Below are positions 43,187-53,152 of a DNA stretch of 64,000 bases, piece after piece (the stretch's first letter is position 1; every line of letters begins with the position of its first letter). This stretch comes from Fodinicurvata sp. EGI_FJ10296 (lineage in GTDB: Bacteria; Pseudomonadota; Alphaproteobacteria; DSM-16000; Inquilinaceae). The notes under the pieces are model-generated. The model saw nothing but the letters and a program-made list of their open reading frames with translations, did not search any database and was not told the origin of the DNA. The position numbers and the translations under genes were made by a program. The stretch is taken from the NCBI RefSeq assembly GCF_040712075.1, contig NZ_JBFCVL010000009.1, forward strand, positions 62,001 through 126,000, written 5' to 3'.

Positions 43187-43561
43187 ATGCTGCTATACGA
43201 CGCCATCGAAATCGTGCGCCACATCATCAACGCCATCGGTGCGGCCATCGTGCTGTGGGGGGTGGTGGAGGCGGCGGTGCGTTTCGTGCACGTCCGCTTC
43301 AGGCCGACAGACGGGCTGACCTATGGCATCCAGCGGGTGCGCGAGCGGCTGGGCATTCATCTGCTGCTCGCGCTCGATATCTTCATCGGGGCCGATATTC
43401 TCGGCACCGTCGCGCATCCGAACTGGACCGGCCTTGGCATTCTTGCCGGCATCGTCGTCATCCGGATCGTGCTGTCGTTCCTGTTGACCCGCGAGATCCA
43501 GGAAACGCACGAGGTGCTGCGCGAGCGGGACGAGAACCTGGGTCGGGACGTCGCCGAATAG
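43187..43561 (+). CDS. DUF1622 family membrane protein
   Basis: A 124-residue protein of the DUF1622 family. It has three hydrophobic segments: IIEIVRHIINAIGAAIVLWGVVEA-like start, HLLLALDIFIGADILGTV, and LGILAGIVVIRIVLSFLLTREI, with the conserved LALDIFIGADI motif that defines the family. The ATG at 43187 is preceded by GGAGAGCGG and is preferred over a TTG at 43160. Function is unknown; the family is a small inner-membrane protein widespread in bacteria. Monocistronic and convergent with the chemoreceptor gene. Confidence 0.75.
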   Translation: MLLYDAIEIVRHIINAIGAAIVLWGVVEAAVRFVHVRFRPTDGLTYGIQRVRERLGIHLLLALDIFIGADILGTVAHPNWTGLGILAGIVVIRIVLSFLLTREIQETHEVLRERDENLGRDVAE

Positions 43562-43573
43562 CCCGGGGCGGGA

Positions 43574-45667
43574 CTATCCCGCCATGCGTTTCAGGAATCC
43601 GTCGACTTCGGACTGAAGGTCCGCTGCCTGGGCGCGCATCATGGCCGATGCTTCCAGCAGACTTTCCGCCGTCCGTCCCGTCTTTTCGGCCGCGGCGCCG
43701 ACGACCGATATGTTTTCGGAGACCTGCTGGGTGCCGGTGGCCGCCTGCTGCACGTTGCGGGATATCTCCTGCGTCGCGGCGCCCTGTTCCTCGGCCGCCG
43801 TCGCCACCGAGCTGATATACTGGTTCAGGGTGCCGATGGTGCCGGCGACCTCGTTGATTCGCTTGACCACGTCGGTTGTAACCGCCTGCATCTCGTTGAT
43901 CTGACTGCCGATATCGCCGGTTGCCTTGGCGGTCTGATTGGCAAGGTTCTTGACCTCGGACGCAACGACCGCGAACCCCTTGCCCGCTTCGCCGGCGCGG
44001 GCGGCCTCGATTGTGGCATTGAGGGCGAGCAGGTTGGTCTGATTGGCGATATCCTCGATCAGCGTGACCACATCGCCGATACGCGTGGTGGCGTCATTGA
44101 GGGCGCGGATCGCTTCGCTGGTGGCGGTCATCTCGCCGACGGCGGCGTCCGACATCCTGCGGCTGTCGTCGATCTGGCGATTGATTTCCGAGACCGAACT
44201 GTAAAGCTCTTCGGACGCGGTGGCGACCGTCTGGACATTGGCCGAGGCCTGCTCCGACGCCGCGGCGACATCCTGCGACCGGCGCGATGCGTCGCGAGCG
44301 ATATCTGACATACCGTGCGCTTCGTCGTTCAGCGTTCCGGCGGTATCCGAGACGGTCTTCACGATGGCCTGAATGCGCTGGCTGAACGCGGCGGACTGTT
44401 CCGCCAGCTTTCCGGACCGCTCGACCTCGGCCGCCTGGCTCTGCTCACGTTCGGCACGCAGGGTCTGGGCCTGGCGCGCACCATCGCGCAGCTTGTCGAC
44501 GGCGGCGGCCATGATGCCCACCTCGTCGCGGCGGCCGGTATCCGGCACGTCGATGTCATAGTCGCCCCCGGCCAGCGTTTCGATCGTCCGTGTCAGCCGG
44601 TTGAGTGGGTTGACGAGACGCCGGCGCGTCACCAGCAAAGCGGCGATCGTAACGGCGAGAGCGACCGCCAGCAGCAGGGCGCTGGACGCCATCCGCCAAT
44701 AGGCGCCGGCAAGCACGGCATCGGTATGATGCTGCGTTACTGCCGTTGCCGCCGTCTTCACGTCCATGATGCTGGCCAGGGCCGGGTTGGACAGGGCGTA
44801 CCATTCCGGCCCGGTCATAGGCACGGTGCCGGCGGTGAGGTCGGTGACAAGTTGTTCCAGTTGCGGGCGGAAGGTGTCGAAATAGGCAGCCCGGGTTTCG
44901 GCGACCTGTTCGACCAGCGTAGCGGGTGCCCCGGGACGGTCGGCGACGCCCTGGATTTGCGCCCAGAGCGTGTCGACCGCGGTCGTCAGTTCGATCAGGC
45001 GCAATTGCTCCGCTGCCGTTGGCTCCCGTTCGCCGGCGACCATGGCGCCGATGGCGGCGCGCTGCTGGCCGGCGGTATTGCGTACGGCCCAGGTCCATTC
45101 CTTGACGAAGGTCTGCTCGGCGACCAGCGGGTCACCCAGTTTCACTTCGTGGCCGACGGCGGTGCTGAGCGCGGCCACGCTGTCCAGCAATGCCATGATC
45201 GACGGCATCCAGTCGGCGCCGAGGGACGCGGGCCGATTGTCGCCCGCCATCGGCAGCGCACGGTCGGCCTGTCCGCGCAGGGTTTCGATACGCTCCAGAT
45301 TGGCTGTCAGGTCACCGACGAGCCGGTCCTGGTTCGCGATCATGCCGTCCTGCAGCCGTCCGAGAGCCGTTTGCAACGCGGTGTTCGAGCGTTCCCGCAG
45401 TGCCTCGATCGTCCGGATGGTGTCGGGTGCTGCAGGGTCGGCAGCGGCAATGGCCGTGTTGGTCGTGCCGCGTTCGAGGGCCAGGGCCTCCGTGGCGTCG
45501 AGAAGCAGGTCGGAAATTCCGCCGGCGGTCCTGACGCTACGGGCATCGCCCACGGCGCGAAGGGAATCGATGAAGATCGCCGATCCCGCGATGAACATTA
45601 TGATCGCCAAAGTGACAACCGACGCCATCATCATGGCGCCGATCGACATCGCTTTATTGTTTTGCAT
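43574..45667 (-). CDS. Methyl-accepting chemotaxis protein
   Basis: A 697-residue transmembrane chemoreceptor. The first membrane helix is [19 protein letters not shown], the periplasmic sensing domain spans about residues 35-320 and is all helical, the second helix is [23 protein letters not shown], followed by HAMP ([25 protein letters not shown]). The cytoplasmic signalling tip reads [37 protein letters not shown], the universal CheA/CheW contact. There is no C-terminal CheR-binding pentapeptide. No che genes are adjacent, so it is an orphan receptor; the ligand is unknown. GGGA precedes ATG 45667; ten further upstream codons are open. Confidence 0.9.
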   Translation of the reverse strand: MQNNKAMSIGAMMMASVVTLAIIMFIAGSAIFIDSLRAVGDARSVRTAGGISDLLLDATEALALERGTTNTAIAAADPAAPDTIRTIEALRERSNTALQTALGRLQDGMIANQDRLVGDLTANLERIETLRGQADRALPMAGDNRPASLGADWMPSIMALLDSVAALSTAVGHEVKLGDPLVAEQTFVKEWTWAVRNTAGQQRAAIGAMVAGEREPTAAEQLRLIELTTAVDTLWAQIQGVADRPGAPATLVEQVAETRAAYFDTFRPQLEQLVTDLTAGTVPMTGPEWYALSNPALASIMDVKTAATAVTQHHTDAVLAGAYWRMASSALLLAVALAVTIAALLVTRRRLVNPLNRLTRTIETLAGGDYDIDVPDTGRRDEVGIMAAAVDKLRDGARQAQTLRAEREQSQAAEVERSGKLAEQSAAFSQRIQAIVKTVSDTAGTLNDEAHGMSDIARDASRRSQDVAAASEQASANVQTVATASEELYSSVSEINRQIDDSRRMSDAAVGEMTATSEAIRALNDATTRIGDVVTLIEDIANQTNLLALNATIEAARAGEAGKGFAVVASEVKNLANQTAKATGDIGSQINEMQAVTTDVVKRINEVAGTIGTLNQYISSVATAAEEQGAATQEISRNVQQAATGTQQVSENISVVGAAAEKTGRTAESLLEASAMMRAQAADLQSEVDGFLKRMAG

Positions 45668-45874
45668 CGATTTGTCCCGTCCCCTATCCGGCCACATTGC
45701 TCGAACACGATCGTAGGGTGCGGATTCTTGAAAAATTATTAAGTGTTTGAAGGGCAGTTGCTTTGACTTAGAGGGTAGAAATCGGAGAAATTCTGAAATA
45801 GGTAATCAAGGATTTCGTCGCGTTGGAGTCCCGGATGCTATGATATTGGAAGTTGTGGTTCGTGTGCTGTAGGC

Positions 45875-47284
45875 TTAACGGTATTTGCCCAATGCCGTGC
45901 CCGCGATCGCCGCAAATACGCCGCTGAACGCGAACAGCAAGAACAGAACCCAGGCCGCGGTGCCGATAACGTCCGGTTGCAGTGACGTGCGGGCACCGGC
46001 GAGATTGACGACGACACCGGCAAGCGCCGATCCGAACGCCAGCCCCAGAAGCTGGACCGTATGCACGGCGCTGGAGCTTCTGTCGCGGTTCTCGTCGGTC
46101 GCAGCACCCATGATCGTCGTGGAGACATGGGCCCAGCACAGGCCGACACCGCCCCCGGCGATCAGCAGCGCGACGGCAACCGGAACAAGCGAGGGGCCGG
46201 GAAGGGAAACCGCGAGCAGCGCCAGGCCGGTGGCGACGGCAGCCGGTCCGGCGATCAGAGCCCGGCGAATGGCGCGGCTGGTCAGCGACGCGACCATCAG
46301 CGCGGCGCCGGTCCAGGCCAGCGCCTGCACGGCATGGAAATAGCCGGCATAGGCCGGGCTGACATCGTGCAGAACCTGGACGAATAGCGGGATGAATACA
46401 CCGACCGGCGAAACGGCGGCTGCAATCAGAAAGATCATCCACAGCCCCAGGCCGATCGGATGGCCAAAGGTAAAGGCCTGAACCGGCAGCAACGGTACGT
46501 TCGATCGGCGATCGATCAGCAGGGTAACGACAAGACCGGCCATCCCTGTCGCCAGCAGCGCGGCGGCACCGAAATTCGTGGCGCTGGTGCCGCTGACCGA
46601 CGTTGCGAGCACCGATGCCGCCAACAGCGACAGCCGCCCGAACGGCGGCGTTGCCGGAATGCGCCCCGCACCGGTCGAATCGCGGCGTGGAAAGGCGATC
46701 AGCGCCATGATCAGCAGACCGGCGGTGATCAGGGTCAGCGACCAGAACGCGCCCCGCCAGAAACCGGCCTGGGCGAACAGCCCGCCGGCGACGGGGCCGA
46801 GAAGGGCGGCAATGCCCCAGACGCCCGAGACGAGGGTCAGAACCTTGGCCCAAAGCGATCGGGGGAACAGCCCGGCTATCACAGCAAACCCCAGCGAGAC
46901 CATCAGGCCGCCCCCGGCGCCCTGCACGACCCGCGCGGCGATCATCCACGCCATGTCCGGGGCAAGGGCGCAGCCCAATGATCCGGCACCGAACACCGAA
47001 GCGGCGGTGACATAGGCCGACCGCGGCCCCTGGGTGGCTTTCACAAGTGGCGCGGTGGCGGCGCCGATGATCGACGCCATGATGAAGAACGTCGTGGCCC
47101 AGCTGTAATAGGCCTGACCGCCGATATCGGCCACGGCAGATGGCATGACAGTGGAAAAGACGAAGACATTCGTCGCGTGGTTGCCGATGCTCAGCATCAG
47201 GATGATCGTTGGCAACAGATACGCACCGGTAAATGCAGTGCGTAGCGTCGAGGACTGGTCGGCGGTGTCCGACGGTGTGGCCAA
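45875..47284 (-). CDS. MFS efflux transporter, DHA2-like
   Basis: A 469-residue major facilitator of the 14-helix drug:proton antiporter type. The first half contains IMASIIGAATAPLVKATQGPRSAYVTAASVFGAGSLGCALAP and ARVVQGAGGGLMVSLGFAVIAGLFPRS (motif C-like region of exporters). The second half has VFIPLFVQVLHDVSPAYAGYFHAV. The frame is open to 47422, but no start there has a ribosome-binding site; TTG 47284 has AGGA eight bases upstream and gives a normal-length N terminus, so I list it with caution. The substrate is unknown. A GCGGG/CCCGC dyad at 47307-47323 upstream could be an operator. Confidence 0.78.
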   Translation of the reverse strand: MATPSDTADQSSTLRTAFTGAYLLPTIILMLSIGNHATNVFVFSTVMPSAVADIGGQAYYSWATTFFIMASIIGAATAPLVKATQGPRSAYVTAASVFGAGSLGCALAPDMAWMIAARVVQGAGGGLMVSLGFAVIAGLFPRSLWAKVLTLVSGVWGIAALLGPVAGGLFAQAGFWRGAFWSLTLITAGLLIMALIAFPRRDSTGAGRIPATPPFGRLSLLAASVLATSVSGTSATNFGAAALLATGMAGLVVTLLIDRRSNVPLLPVQAFTFGHPIGLGLWMIFLIAAAVSPVGVFIPLFVQVLHDVSPAYAGYFHAVQALAWTGAALMVASLTSRAIRRALIAGPAAVATGLALLAVSLPGPSLVPVAVALLIAGGGVGLCWAHVSTTIMGAATDENRDRSSSAVHTVQLLGLAFGSALAGVVVNLAGARTSLQPDVIGTAAWVLFLLFAFSGVFAAIAGTALGKYR

Positions 47285-47509
47285 AGCCGGTATCCTGTTA
47301 GCGGTGGCGGGCAATATTCCCGCAGTTTCCCTATTTGGGTATGCATGCTTGCGTCGGGCGATACAACCCTGCCTGTGGCGCCATGTCTCCGGTTGTTGCC
47401 ATGCCTGCCTCATTGCCGCCACTGTAACGACGGGCGCGCGTGATAGACTCTATGCCGTGCCACGAGACGGCGCCGAAAGATAATGACGTAAACCGAGGAA
47501 TAGAGATCG

Positions 47510-48019
47510 ATGGGGCAGCGACATACACTTGCCGTGTTCGCCGGCGTGCTGATTCTGGGGGCGGGCTTTGCCGCGGACGTCAATGCGGCATGTTCCGATC
47601 CGGCCGAACCCGGCGTAAACTGGCGGCGGTGCTATCAGGACAGCCGCGACTTGAGCGGTGTGGATCTGACTGGCGCGGAACTCCGCGATGCCACCTTCCA
47701 GCGCAGCACGCTGACCGATGCCGTCCTTGACGACGCCGATGCCTATCGGGCGAAATTCATCAGTGCCGACATGGCCGGTGCTTCCCTGCGCGGCGCCCGA
47801 TTGACCTCGACCGATTTCACCCGCTCCGACCTGACCGGCGCCGATTTTTCGAATGCCGACCTTCGCAACGCCCGGCTGATCAATACCACCCTGGTGGGGG
47901 CCAACTTCACCGGCGCCCAGGTCGGTTCCACCGACTTCCGCAATGCTGACCTCAGCGGGGCTATCTGGATCGATGGCGAACGCGTGTGCGCCGAAGGCTC
48001 GACCGGGCAATGCCATTGA
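47510..48019 (+). CDS. Pentapeptide repeat protein, exported
   Basis: A 169-residue protein with a signal peptide (RHTLAVFAGVLILGAGFAADVNA, cleavage before ACSDP) and about 20 pentapeptide repeats of the A(D/N)Lxx form: GVDLTGAELRDATFQ, GADFSNADLRNARLINTTLV, GANFTGAQVGSTDFRNADLSG. These fold as a right-handed quadrilateral beta-helix. A Cys pair (N-terminal CSDP and CY, plus two near the C terminus) suggests periplasmic disulfides. GAGGAA lies upstream of the ATG. It is not a cytoplasmic gyrase-protecting Qnr type, as it is exported; the role is unknown. Confidence 0.82.
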   Translation: MGQRHTLAVFAGVLILGAGFAADVNAACSDPAEPGVNWRRCYQDSRDLSGVDLTGAELRDATFQRSTLTDAVLDDADAYRAKFISADMAGASLRGARLTSTDFTRSDLTGADFSNADLRNARLINTTLVGANFTGAQVGSTDFRNADLSGAIWIDGERVCAEGSTGQCH

Positions 48020-48215
48020 CGATGCCGCGGCGGTGCCTGTCGCCACGAGGCGCGGACCTGGTCGGGTATGGCCGGCGTAAGGATTGCGGCGCGTTCGGTA
48101 AGGGAGTACGTCGGTAGTCGGCATCGCCGCTGACAGGTTCGCTCTGCCAATGATGCCCATGCATGCTGACCCATGCATGCTGAAACGACGATCGTAACAA
48201 CAAGCGAGGCCCGTC

Positions 48216-49163
48216 ATGGCGAGAGGTGGAGACCGCGATTTCGTTGGCTATGGCGCCAACCCGCCAAACCCGAACTGGCCGAATCCGAACGGGTCGGGCT
48301 CGAACGGGGCCCGGCTGGCGCTCAATTTCGTCATCAATTTCGAGGAAGGCTCGGAGCCCTCGATCGGTGACGGCGAAAGCGCAACCGAAACCGGCCTGAC
48401 CGAATCGGGAATCGCCGACTTCGCCCCCGGACAGCGCGATCTCGGCGGCGAAAGCATGTTCGAATACGGAAGCCGTGTCGGGTTTTGGCGGCTCTTCCGC
48501 CTGTTTCAGGAGCGCGGCCTGCCGGTGACGATCTTCGCCTGCGCCTTGGCGATCGAGCGCAATCCGGCGGCGGCACAGGCCATTCGCGATGCGAATTGGG
48601 ACATCTGCTGTCATGGCTGGCGCTGGATCGAGCATTGGAAACTCAGCCCCGAAACCGAGCGGGAGCATATCCGCAAAGCCGTCGCCTCGCTGGAGCGGAC
48701 GCTGGGGAAGCGGCCCGAGGGCTGGTATTGCCGCTATGCGCCGAGCGAAAATACCCGGCGTCTGCTGGTCGAGGAAGGCGGCTTCCTCTACGACTCCGAT
48801 GCCTACAATGACGAACTGCCGTACTGGACTAAAGTCGACGGCAAGGATCATCTCATCGTCCCCTACACACTGACGAACAATGACCTGAAATTCGCCAAGG
48901 GGAATTTTGCGACGGGCGAGGACTTCTTCAGCTTCTGCAAGGACGCATTCGACGTCCTCTACCACGAAGGCGCCATGCACCCGAAAATGATGTCCGTCGG
49001 CCTGCACATGCGGCTGGTTGGCCATCCGGCGCGCGCTGCGGCGCTGGCGCGGTTTCTGGATTATGTCGGCGGGTTCCCCGATGTGTGGATCTGCGGCCGC
49101 GCCGATATCGCCCGGCACTGGCGGGACCACCACCCGGCCCCTACGCCGGCCGGGGCGTCATAG
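48216..49163 (+). CDS. puuE: Allantoinase, polysaccharide-deacetylase-fold (PuuE)
   Basis: A 315-residue metal-independent allantoinase of the PuuE family. Family hallmarks: RDFVGYGANPPNPNWPN near the N terminus, LALNFVINFEEGSEPSIGDGE, FEYGSRVGFWRLFRLFQERGLPVTIF, ICCHGWRWIEHW near residue 135 and MHPKMMSVGLHMRLVGHPAR near the C terminus. It hydrolyses allantoin to allantoate in ureide (purine) breakdown. It precedes allA by 58 bases on the same strand, so the two act in one pathway: allantoin to allantoate, and later ureidoglycolate to glyoxylate. Other urate genes are not in this window. Confidence 0.9.
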   Translation: MARGGDRDFVGYGANPPNPNWPNPNGSGSNGARLALNFVINFEEGSEPSIGDGESATETGLTESGIADFAPGQRDLGGESMFEYGSRVGFWRLFRLFQERGLPVTIFACALAIERNPAAAQAIRDANWDICCHGWRWIEHWKLSPETEREHIRKAVASLERTLGKRPEGWYCRYAPSENTRRLLVEEGGFLYDSDAYNDELPYWTKVDGKDHLIVPYTLTNNDLKFAKGNFATGEDFFSFCKDAFDVLYHEGAMHPKMMSVGLHMRLVGHPARAAALARFLDYVGGFPDVWICGRADIARHWRDHHPAPTPAGAS

Positions 49164-49221
49164 GCGGTGCCGACGTTCCGCCCTGTTTGTCAGAACCGAA
49201 CCAGTCCGGAGAACGGTCGCC

Positions 49222-49704
49222 ATGCGCCGATTGACGCTTGAACCGCTGACCGCCGACGCCTTTGCGCCATTCGGCGATGTGATCGAGGTGTCCGGCGAAT
49301 TTGGACGACACTATTTCTCCGATGCCCTGGGCAACGCCCGGCCCGCCGTGCCACCATCGCTGTCGGTGACGACAAAGGCCCCGAGTGCGTTGCCGCTGAC
49401 CTTGACCGCGATGGAGCGCCACGAATATTCGTCGCAGACCTTCGTGCCGATGGACGTTGCGCGCTGGATGGTCGTGGTCGCGCCCCATGGCGCGGACGGC
49501 GGACCTGACATCGACGGTATGCGGGGTTTTCTGGCGCGCGGCGACCAGGGTGTCACCTTCGGTGTCGATGTCTGGCACGCCCCGAACGCGGTTCTCGACC
49601 GCCCGAGCCGCATGGCAATCTTCATGTGGGCGGCGGGCGATGACGGCGACGAGGAATTCCGCGACCTGCCCGAACCGGTGATGCTCGTCGCCAACGGCGG
49701 CTGA
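49222..49704 (+). CDS. allA: Ureidoglycolate lyase
   Basis: A 160-residue cupin-fold enzyme that splits ureidoglycolate to glyoxylate and urea. It begins MRRLTLEPLTADAFAPFGDVIE, the clear AllA start, followed by HYFSDALGNARP, MERHEYSSQTFVPMDVARWMVVVAPHG, and VTFGVDVWHAPNAVLDRPSRMAIFMW, covering the conserved His-rich core. GGAG lies about ten bases before ATG 49222. It is co-oriented with puuE just upstream and probably in the same operon. Confidence 0.88.
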   Translation: MRRLTLEPLTADAFAPFGDVIEVSGEFGRHYFSDALGNARPAVPPSLSVTTKAPSALPLTLTAMERHEYSSQTFVPMDVARWMVVVAPHGADGGPDIDGMRGFLARGDQGVTFGVDVWHAPNAVLDRPSRMAIFMWAAGDDGDEEFRDLPEPVMLVANGG

Positions 49705-49778
49705 TCGAGTGTGCAGTGCGCGCTGGCCATCTCTGGCGGATGGTGGGGTCGGACGGCATCAACTCTGCTGATGATCCG

Positions 49779-50015
49779 CAGACGATCCGGCATATCGATC
49801 ATGAGCGCCACACCAGCCTTGAACCCGTCATAGGCTTTCAGGAACCTTGCTTCTTCCGGCAGATCGACATCGATCGTCCGCGCCACGCATTGGAACAGAA
49901 ACGCCGCATGCGGTGTCGCATCGAAATAGCGGTAGAAATCCGCGGTGTCGTTCAACACCTCGACATTGCCTTGCTCGGTCGGCCTCCAACGAACATGGGG
50001 CAGCAGGCGTGAACA
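49779..50015 (-). pseudogene. Remnant resembling the C-terminal part of a Fic-family protein
   Basis: Read on the minus strand, about 79 codons from after a stop at 50018 encode LLPHVRWRPTEQGN, then DFYRYFDATPHAAFLFQCVARTIDVDLPEEARFLKAYDGF and MIDMPDR. This resembles the C-terminal segment of Fic/filamentation proteins (FYRYFDAT, DLPEE, DMPDR). After MPDR the similarity stops, there is no Fic catalytic motif (HPFxxGNGR), and the start of the protein is absent. It is therefore a degraded fragment filling most of the gap between allA and the acetyltransferase gene; the family assignment is tentative. Confidence 0.5.
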
Positions 50016-50101
50016 TCACCTGAAAAGCGATCACATACAATGAATTTTGATTCCTTTCACAGGTATGGGTGATTTTTAATTCCGCCTGCCTGATCAGGAT
50101 T

Positions 50102-50617
50102 TCACGCAATCGAGGCCTGCGGTGCGCCATCGGCCAGTCGGCGCAGGGCTTCGCCGGTCAGGCGATAGCCGACCCATTCGGTCTTTTCCGCGAACCCCAG
50201 CCGGTCGTAGAATCGGCGGGCGGGGTTCCAGTCGAGCGCGCTGAGGTCGACGCGGCGGCAGTCGCGCTCGATCGCCAGCCGGGCGACGGCGGCCAGCAGC
50301 GCCTGTCCGTAACCGCCTTTGCGGGCGTCGGGGTCGACGTACAGGTCCTCGACATAGAGACCGGCGCGGCCCTCCCAGGTCGAATAGTTGTGGAAGAACA
50401 GGCAGAACCCGACGGCGCCTCCCGCTTCCCCATCTGCGTCGGCCATCAGCACCTCGAAGCGCGGCGATGGGCCCCAGCCGTCGCGCATCAGGTCGTCGGC
50501 CGTCACCCTGACCTCGTCCTCGGCCTTTTCGAACCGCGCCAGATCGCGGATCATGCGCAGGATTTCCGGGATGTCGGCGGGCGTGGCCGGGCGGATGGTG
50601 GCGGTGCTATCGGGCAT
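50102..50617 (-). CDS. GNAT N-acetyltransferase, diamine/spermidine acetyltransferase-like
   Basis: A 171-residue acetyltransferase. IRPATPADIPEILRMIRDLARFEKAEDEVRVT opens the fold exactly as in spermidine/spermine acetyltransferases; GFCLFFHNYSTWEGRAGLYVEDLYV is the beta4-beta5 region, and DARKGGYGQALLAAVARLA is the acetyl-CoA pyrophosphate loop (R/QxxGxG/A as KGGYGQA). DLSALDWNPARRFYDRLGF closes it with the catalytic Tyr. The acceptor is probably a small amine or thialysine, but GNAT substrates are hard to predict. Monocistronic, divergent from the helicase gene. Confidence 0.82.
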   Translation of the reverse strand: MPDSTATIRPATPADIPEILRMIRDLARFEKAEDEVRVTADDLMRDGWGPSPRFEVLMADADGEAGGAVGFCLFFHNYSTWEGRAGLYVEDLYVDPDARKGGYGQALLAAVARLAIERDCRRVDLSALDWNPARRFYDRLGFAEKTEWVGYRLTGEALRRLADGAPQASIA

Positions 50618-50704
50618 CGGGGATGGGTCCTCGGGACATGAATCGGCGGTCGATAGGCGAAGATTAAGGGTTCGATCAGGGGAAGGAAATGCTATATCGG
50701 GGCC

Positions 50705-53149
50705 ATGACCGCACCCGATCCATGGCCTTCCGATCCCTTTGGCGACGACCCGCTCAACACCGAGCCGGGGGCGGGCGATGTCGGCGCTCCGGCCGGTGAC
50801 GCGGACCCGTACCGCGCCCCATACGGCGCTGATGAACCGGGCGTTGGCGCCTCTGCGCCCGCTCCCGGATTGCCAGCTGACGGTCCGCCCGGCACCTATC
50901 CCTATCTCGACACGCTGAACCCGGAACAGCGGGCGGCGGTGACGGCGCTGGACGGCCCCGTGTTGGTGCTGGCTGGCGCGGGCACCGGCAAGACGCGCGT
51001 GCTGACGACCCGGCTTGGCCACCTGCTGATGACAAGGCGCGCCTGGCCCAGCCAGATCCTGGCGGTGACCTTTACCAACAAGGCCGCGCGCGAGATGAAG
51101 GAGCGCGTGGCCGCCATGATCGGCGGCGACGTCGAGGGCTGGTGGATGGGCACCTTTCACGCGCTGGCCGCGCGCATCCTGCGCCGGCATGCCGAAGCCG
51201 TCGGTCTGAAATCGAATTTCACCATCCTGGATACCGACGATCAGATTCGCCTTTTGAAACAGGTGATGGAGGCGGGCTCGGTCGACGGCAAGCGCTGGCC
51301 GGCCAAGCAGTTGCTGGGCGTGATCGAGCGCTGGAAAGACCGCGCCCTGACGCCGGATCGGCTGACGCCGGAAGATGGCGGCGATCTTGCCGGCGGCCGG
51401 ATGATCCAGCTCTACCGCGATTATCAGGAGCGGCTGCGCAGCCTGAACGCCTGCGACTTCGGCGATCTGCTGCTGCACACGCTCACCCTGTTCGGCCACA
51501 CCGCCGTCGATCCCGGCACCGGGCGCACGATCCATCCGATCCTTGAGGAATACCAGCGCCGGTTCCGCTATCTGCTGGTTGACGAGTATCAGGACACGAA
51601 CGTCGCCCAGTATCTGTGGCTGCGGGCGCTGGCGCAGGGCCACCACAATATCTGCTGCGTCGGCGATGACGACCAGTCGATCTATGGCTGGCGCGGCGCG
51701 GAGGTCGGGAACATCCTGCGCTTCGAGCAGGACTTTCCCGGCGCGACGGTGATCCGGCTGGAGCGCAATTACCGTTCGACCGGCCGCATCCTGGGCGCGG
51801 CGTCCGGCCTGATCGCCAACAATCAGGGGCGGCTGGGCAAGACGCTGTTCTCCGAGGGCGCCAGCGGCGATCCGGTTCAGGTCCGGATCGTCTGGGATGC
51901 CGAGGAAGAAGCCCGCTGGATCGGCGACGAGATCGAGTCCCTTCAGACCCGTCAGGTGCCGCTCAGCGACGTCGCGATCCTGGTGCGGGCGTCGTTCCAG
52001 ATGCGCGAGTTCGAGGAACGGTTGATCACGCTGGGTCTGCCGTACCGGGTGATCGGCGGCCCGCGCTTTTACGAGCGCATGGAGATCCGCGACGCGATGG
52101 CCTATCTGCGGGTCATCGCGCAGAGCGACGATGATCTGGCGTTCGAGCGCATCATCAACGTGCCCAAGCGCGGCATCGGCAAGACGACGGTGCAGACCCT
52201 GCACGCCGCCGCCCGGCGGCAGCAGGTGTCGCTTTACGAGGCTGCCGCCCGGCTGGTCGAAACCGACGAGTTGACCGCCCGGGCGCGCACGCCGATCAAG
52301 GCCCTGATCCGCGATTTCGATCGTTGGCGCGATCAGGCCGAGCGGATCGGCCATGCCGATCTGGCCCGGTTGGTGCTGGACGAAAGCGGCTATACCGGGT
52401 TCTGGCAGGCCGACAAATCGCCCGAAGCGCCGGGCCGGCTTGAGAACCTGAAAGAACTGGTCACGGCGATGGAGGAATTCGACAGCCTGCTCGGATTCCT
52501 GGAGCATGTCAGTCTGGTCATGGACACCACCGTCGATTCCGGCGGCGAAATGGTGTCGCTGATGACGCTGCATGGCGCCAAGGGGCTGGAATTCGCCCAT
52601 GTCTTTCTGCCCGGATGGGAAGAAGGGCTGTTCCCGCACCAGCGTGCGATGGACGAACAAGGTGTCGCGGGGCTGGAGGAGGAACGCCGGCTGGCCTATG
52701 TCGGCCTGACGCGGGCCAAGACGCGGGCGGTGGTCATGGCAGCGCTGAACCGCCGCGTTCACGGGCAGTGGCAATCCTCGCTGCCGTCGCGGTTCATCGG
52801 CGAGTTGCCCGACGATTTCGTCGTCCGCGAGCAGACGACCGGCATGCAGGCGCCCGATCCCCACGGCGTTTCCGATACGGCCGTCGCCCGGCTCCGTGAG
52901 GCCGCACGCACCCATGCCGCTGGTGGCTCCGGCTATCGGCCGACGGTGATCGACGGCGTCGACTATTCGGTCGAGAAACGCCCGCAGTCGTCGGTCAGCT
53001 ACAGAAAAGGCGACCGTGTTTTCCACCGCAAATTCGGCTATGGCACCGTCGTTGCCGCCGACGGTGAGAAACTCGGCATCGATTTCGATCATAGCGGTGA
53101 AAAGCGGGTGATGGACAGTTTCGTCGTCCCCGCATCGAAGGCGGACTGA
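50705..53149 (+). CDS. uvrD: UvrD/PcrA superfamily 1 DNA helicase
   Basis: An 814-residue ATP-dependent 3'-5' helicase for excision and mismatch repair. The N-terminal 70 residues are a Pro/Ala/Gly-rich disordered extension, after which LNPEQRAAVTALDGPVLVLAGAGTGKTRVLTTR gives the Q motif and Walker A. Motif II is LLVDEYQDTN, motif III CVGDDDQSIYGWRGAE, motif IV RLERNYRST, motif V LMTLHGAKGLEFAHVF and motif VI RRLAYVGLTRAK. The C-terminal 60 residues (FHRKFGYGTVVAADGEKLGIDFDHSGEKRVMDSFV) form the Tudor-like RNA-polymerase-binding module of PcrA. prmA follows after three bases. Confidence 0.92.
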   Translation: MTAPDPWPSDPFGDDPLNTEPGAGDVGAPAGDADPYRAPYGADEPGVGASAPAPGLPADGPPGTYPYLDTLNPEQRAAVTALDGPVLVLAGAGTGKTRVLTTRLGHLLMTRRAWPSQILAVTFTNKAAREMKERVAAMIGGDVEGWWMGTFHALAARILRRHAEAVGLKSNFTILDTDDQIRLLKQVMEAGSVDGKRWPAKQLLGVIERWKDRALTPDRLTPEDGGDLAGGRMIQLYRDYQERLRSLNACDFGDLLLHTLTLFGHTAVDPGTGRTIHPILEEYQRRFRYLLVDEYQDTNVAQYLWLRALAQGHHNICCVGDDDQSIYGWRGAEVGNILRFEQDFPGATVIRLERNYRSTGRILGAASGLIANNQGRLGKTLFSEGASGDPVQVRIVWDAEEEARWIGDEIESLQTRQVPLSDVAILVRASFQMREFEERLITLGLPYRVIGGPRFYERMEIRDAMAYLRVIAQSDDDLAFERIINVPKRGIGKTTVQTLHAAARRQQVSLYEAAARLVETDELTARARTPIKALIRDFDRWRDQAERIGHADLARLVLDESGYTGFWQADKSPEAPGRLENLKELVTAMEEFDSLLGFLEHVSLVMDTTVDSGGEMVSLMTLHGAKGLEFAHVFLPGWEEGLFPHQRAMDEQGVAGLEEERRLAYVGLTRAKTRAVVMAALNRRVHGQWQSSLPSRFIGELPDDFVVREQTTGMQAPDPHGVSDTAVARLREAARTHAAGGSGYRPTVIDGVDYSVEKRPQSSVSYRKGDRVFHRKFGYGTVVAADGEKLGIDFDHSGEKRVMDSFVVPASKAD

Positions 53150-53152
53150 TTC

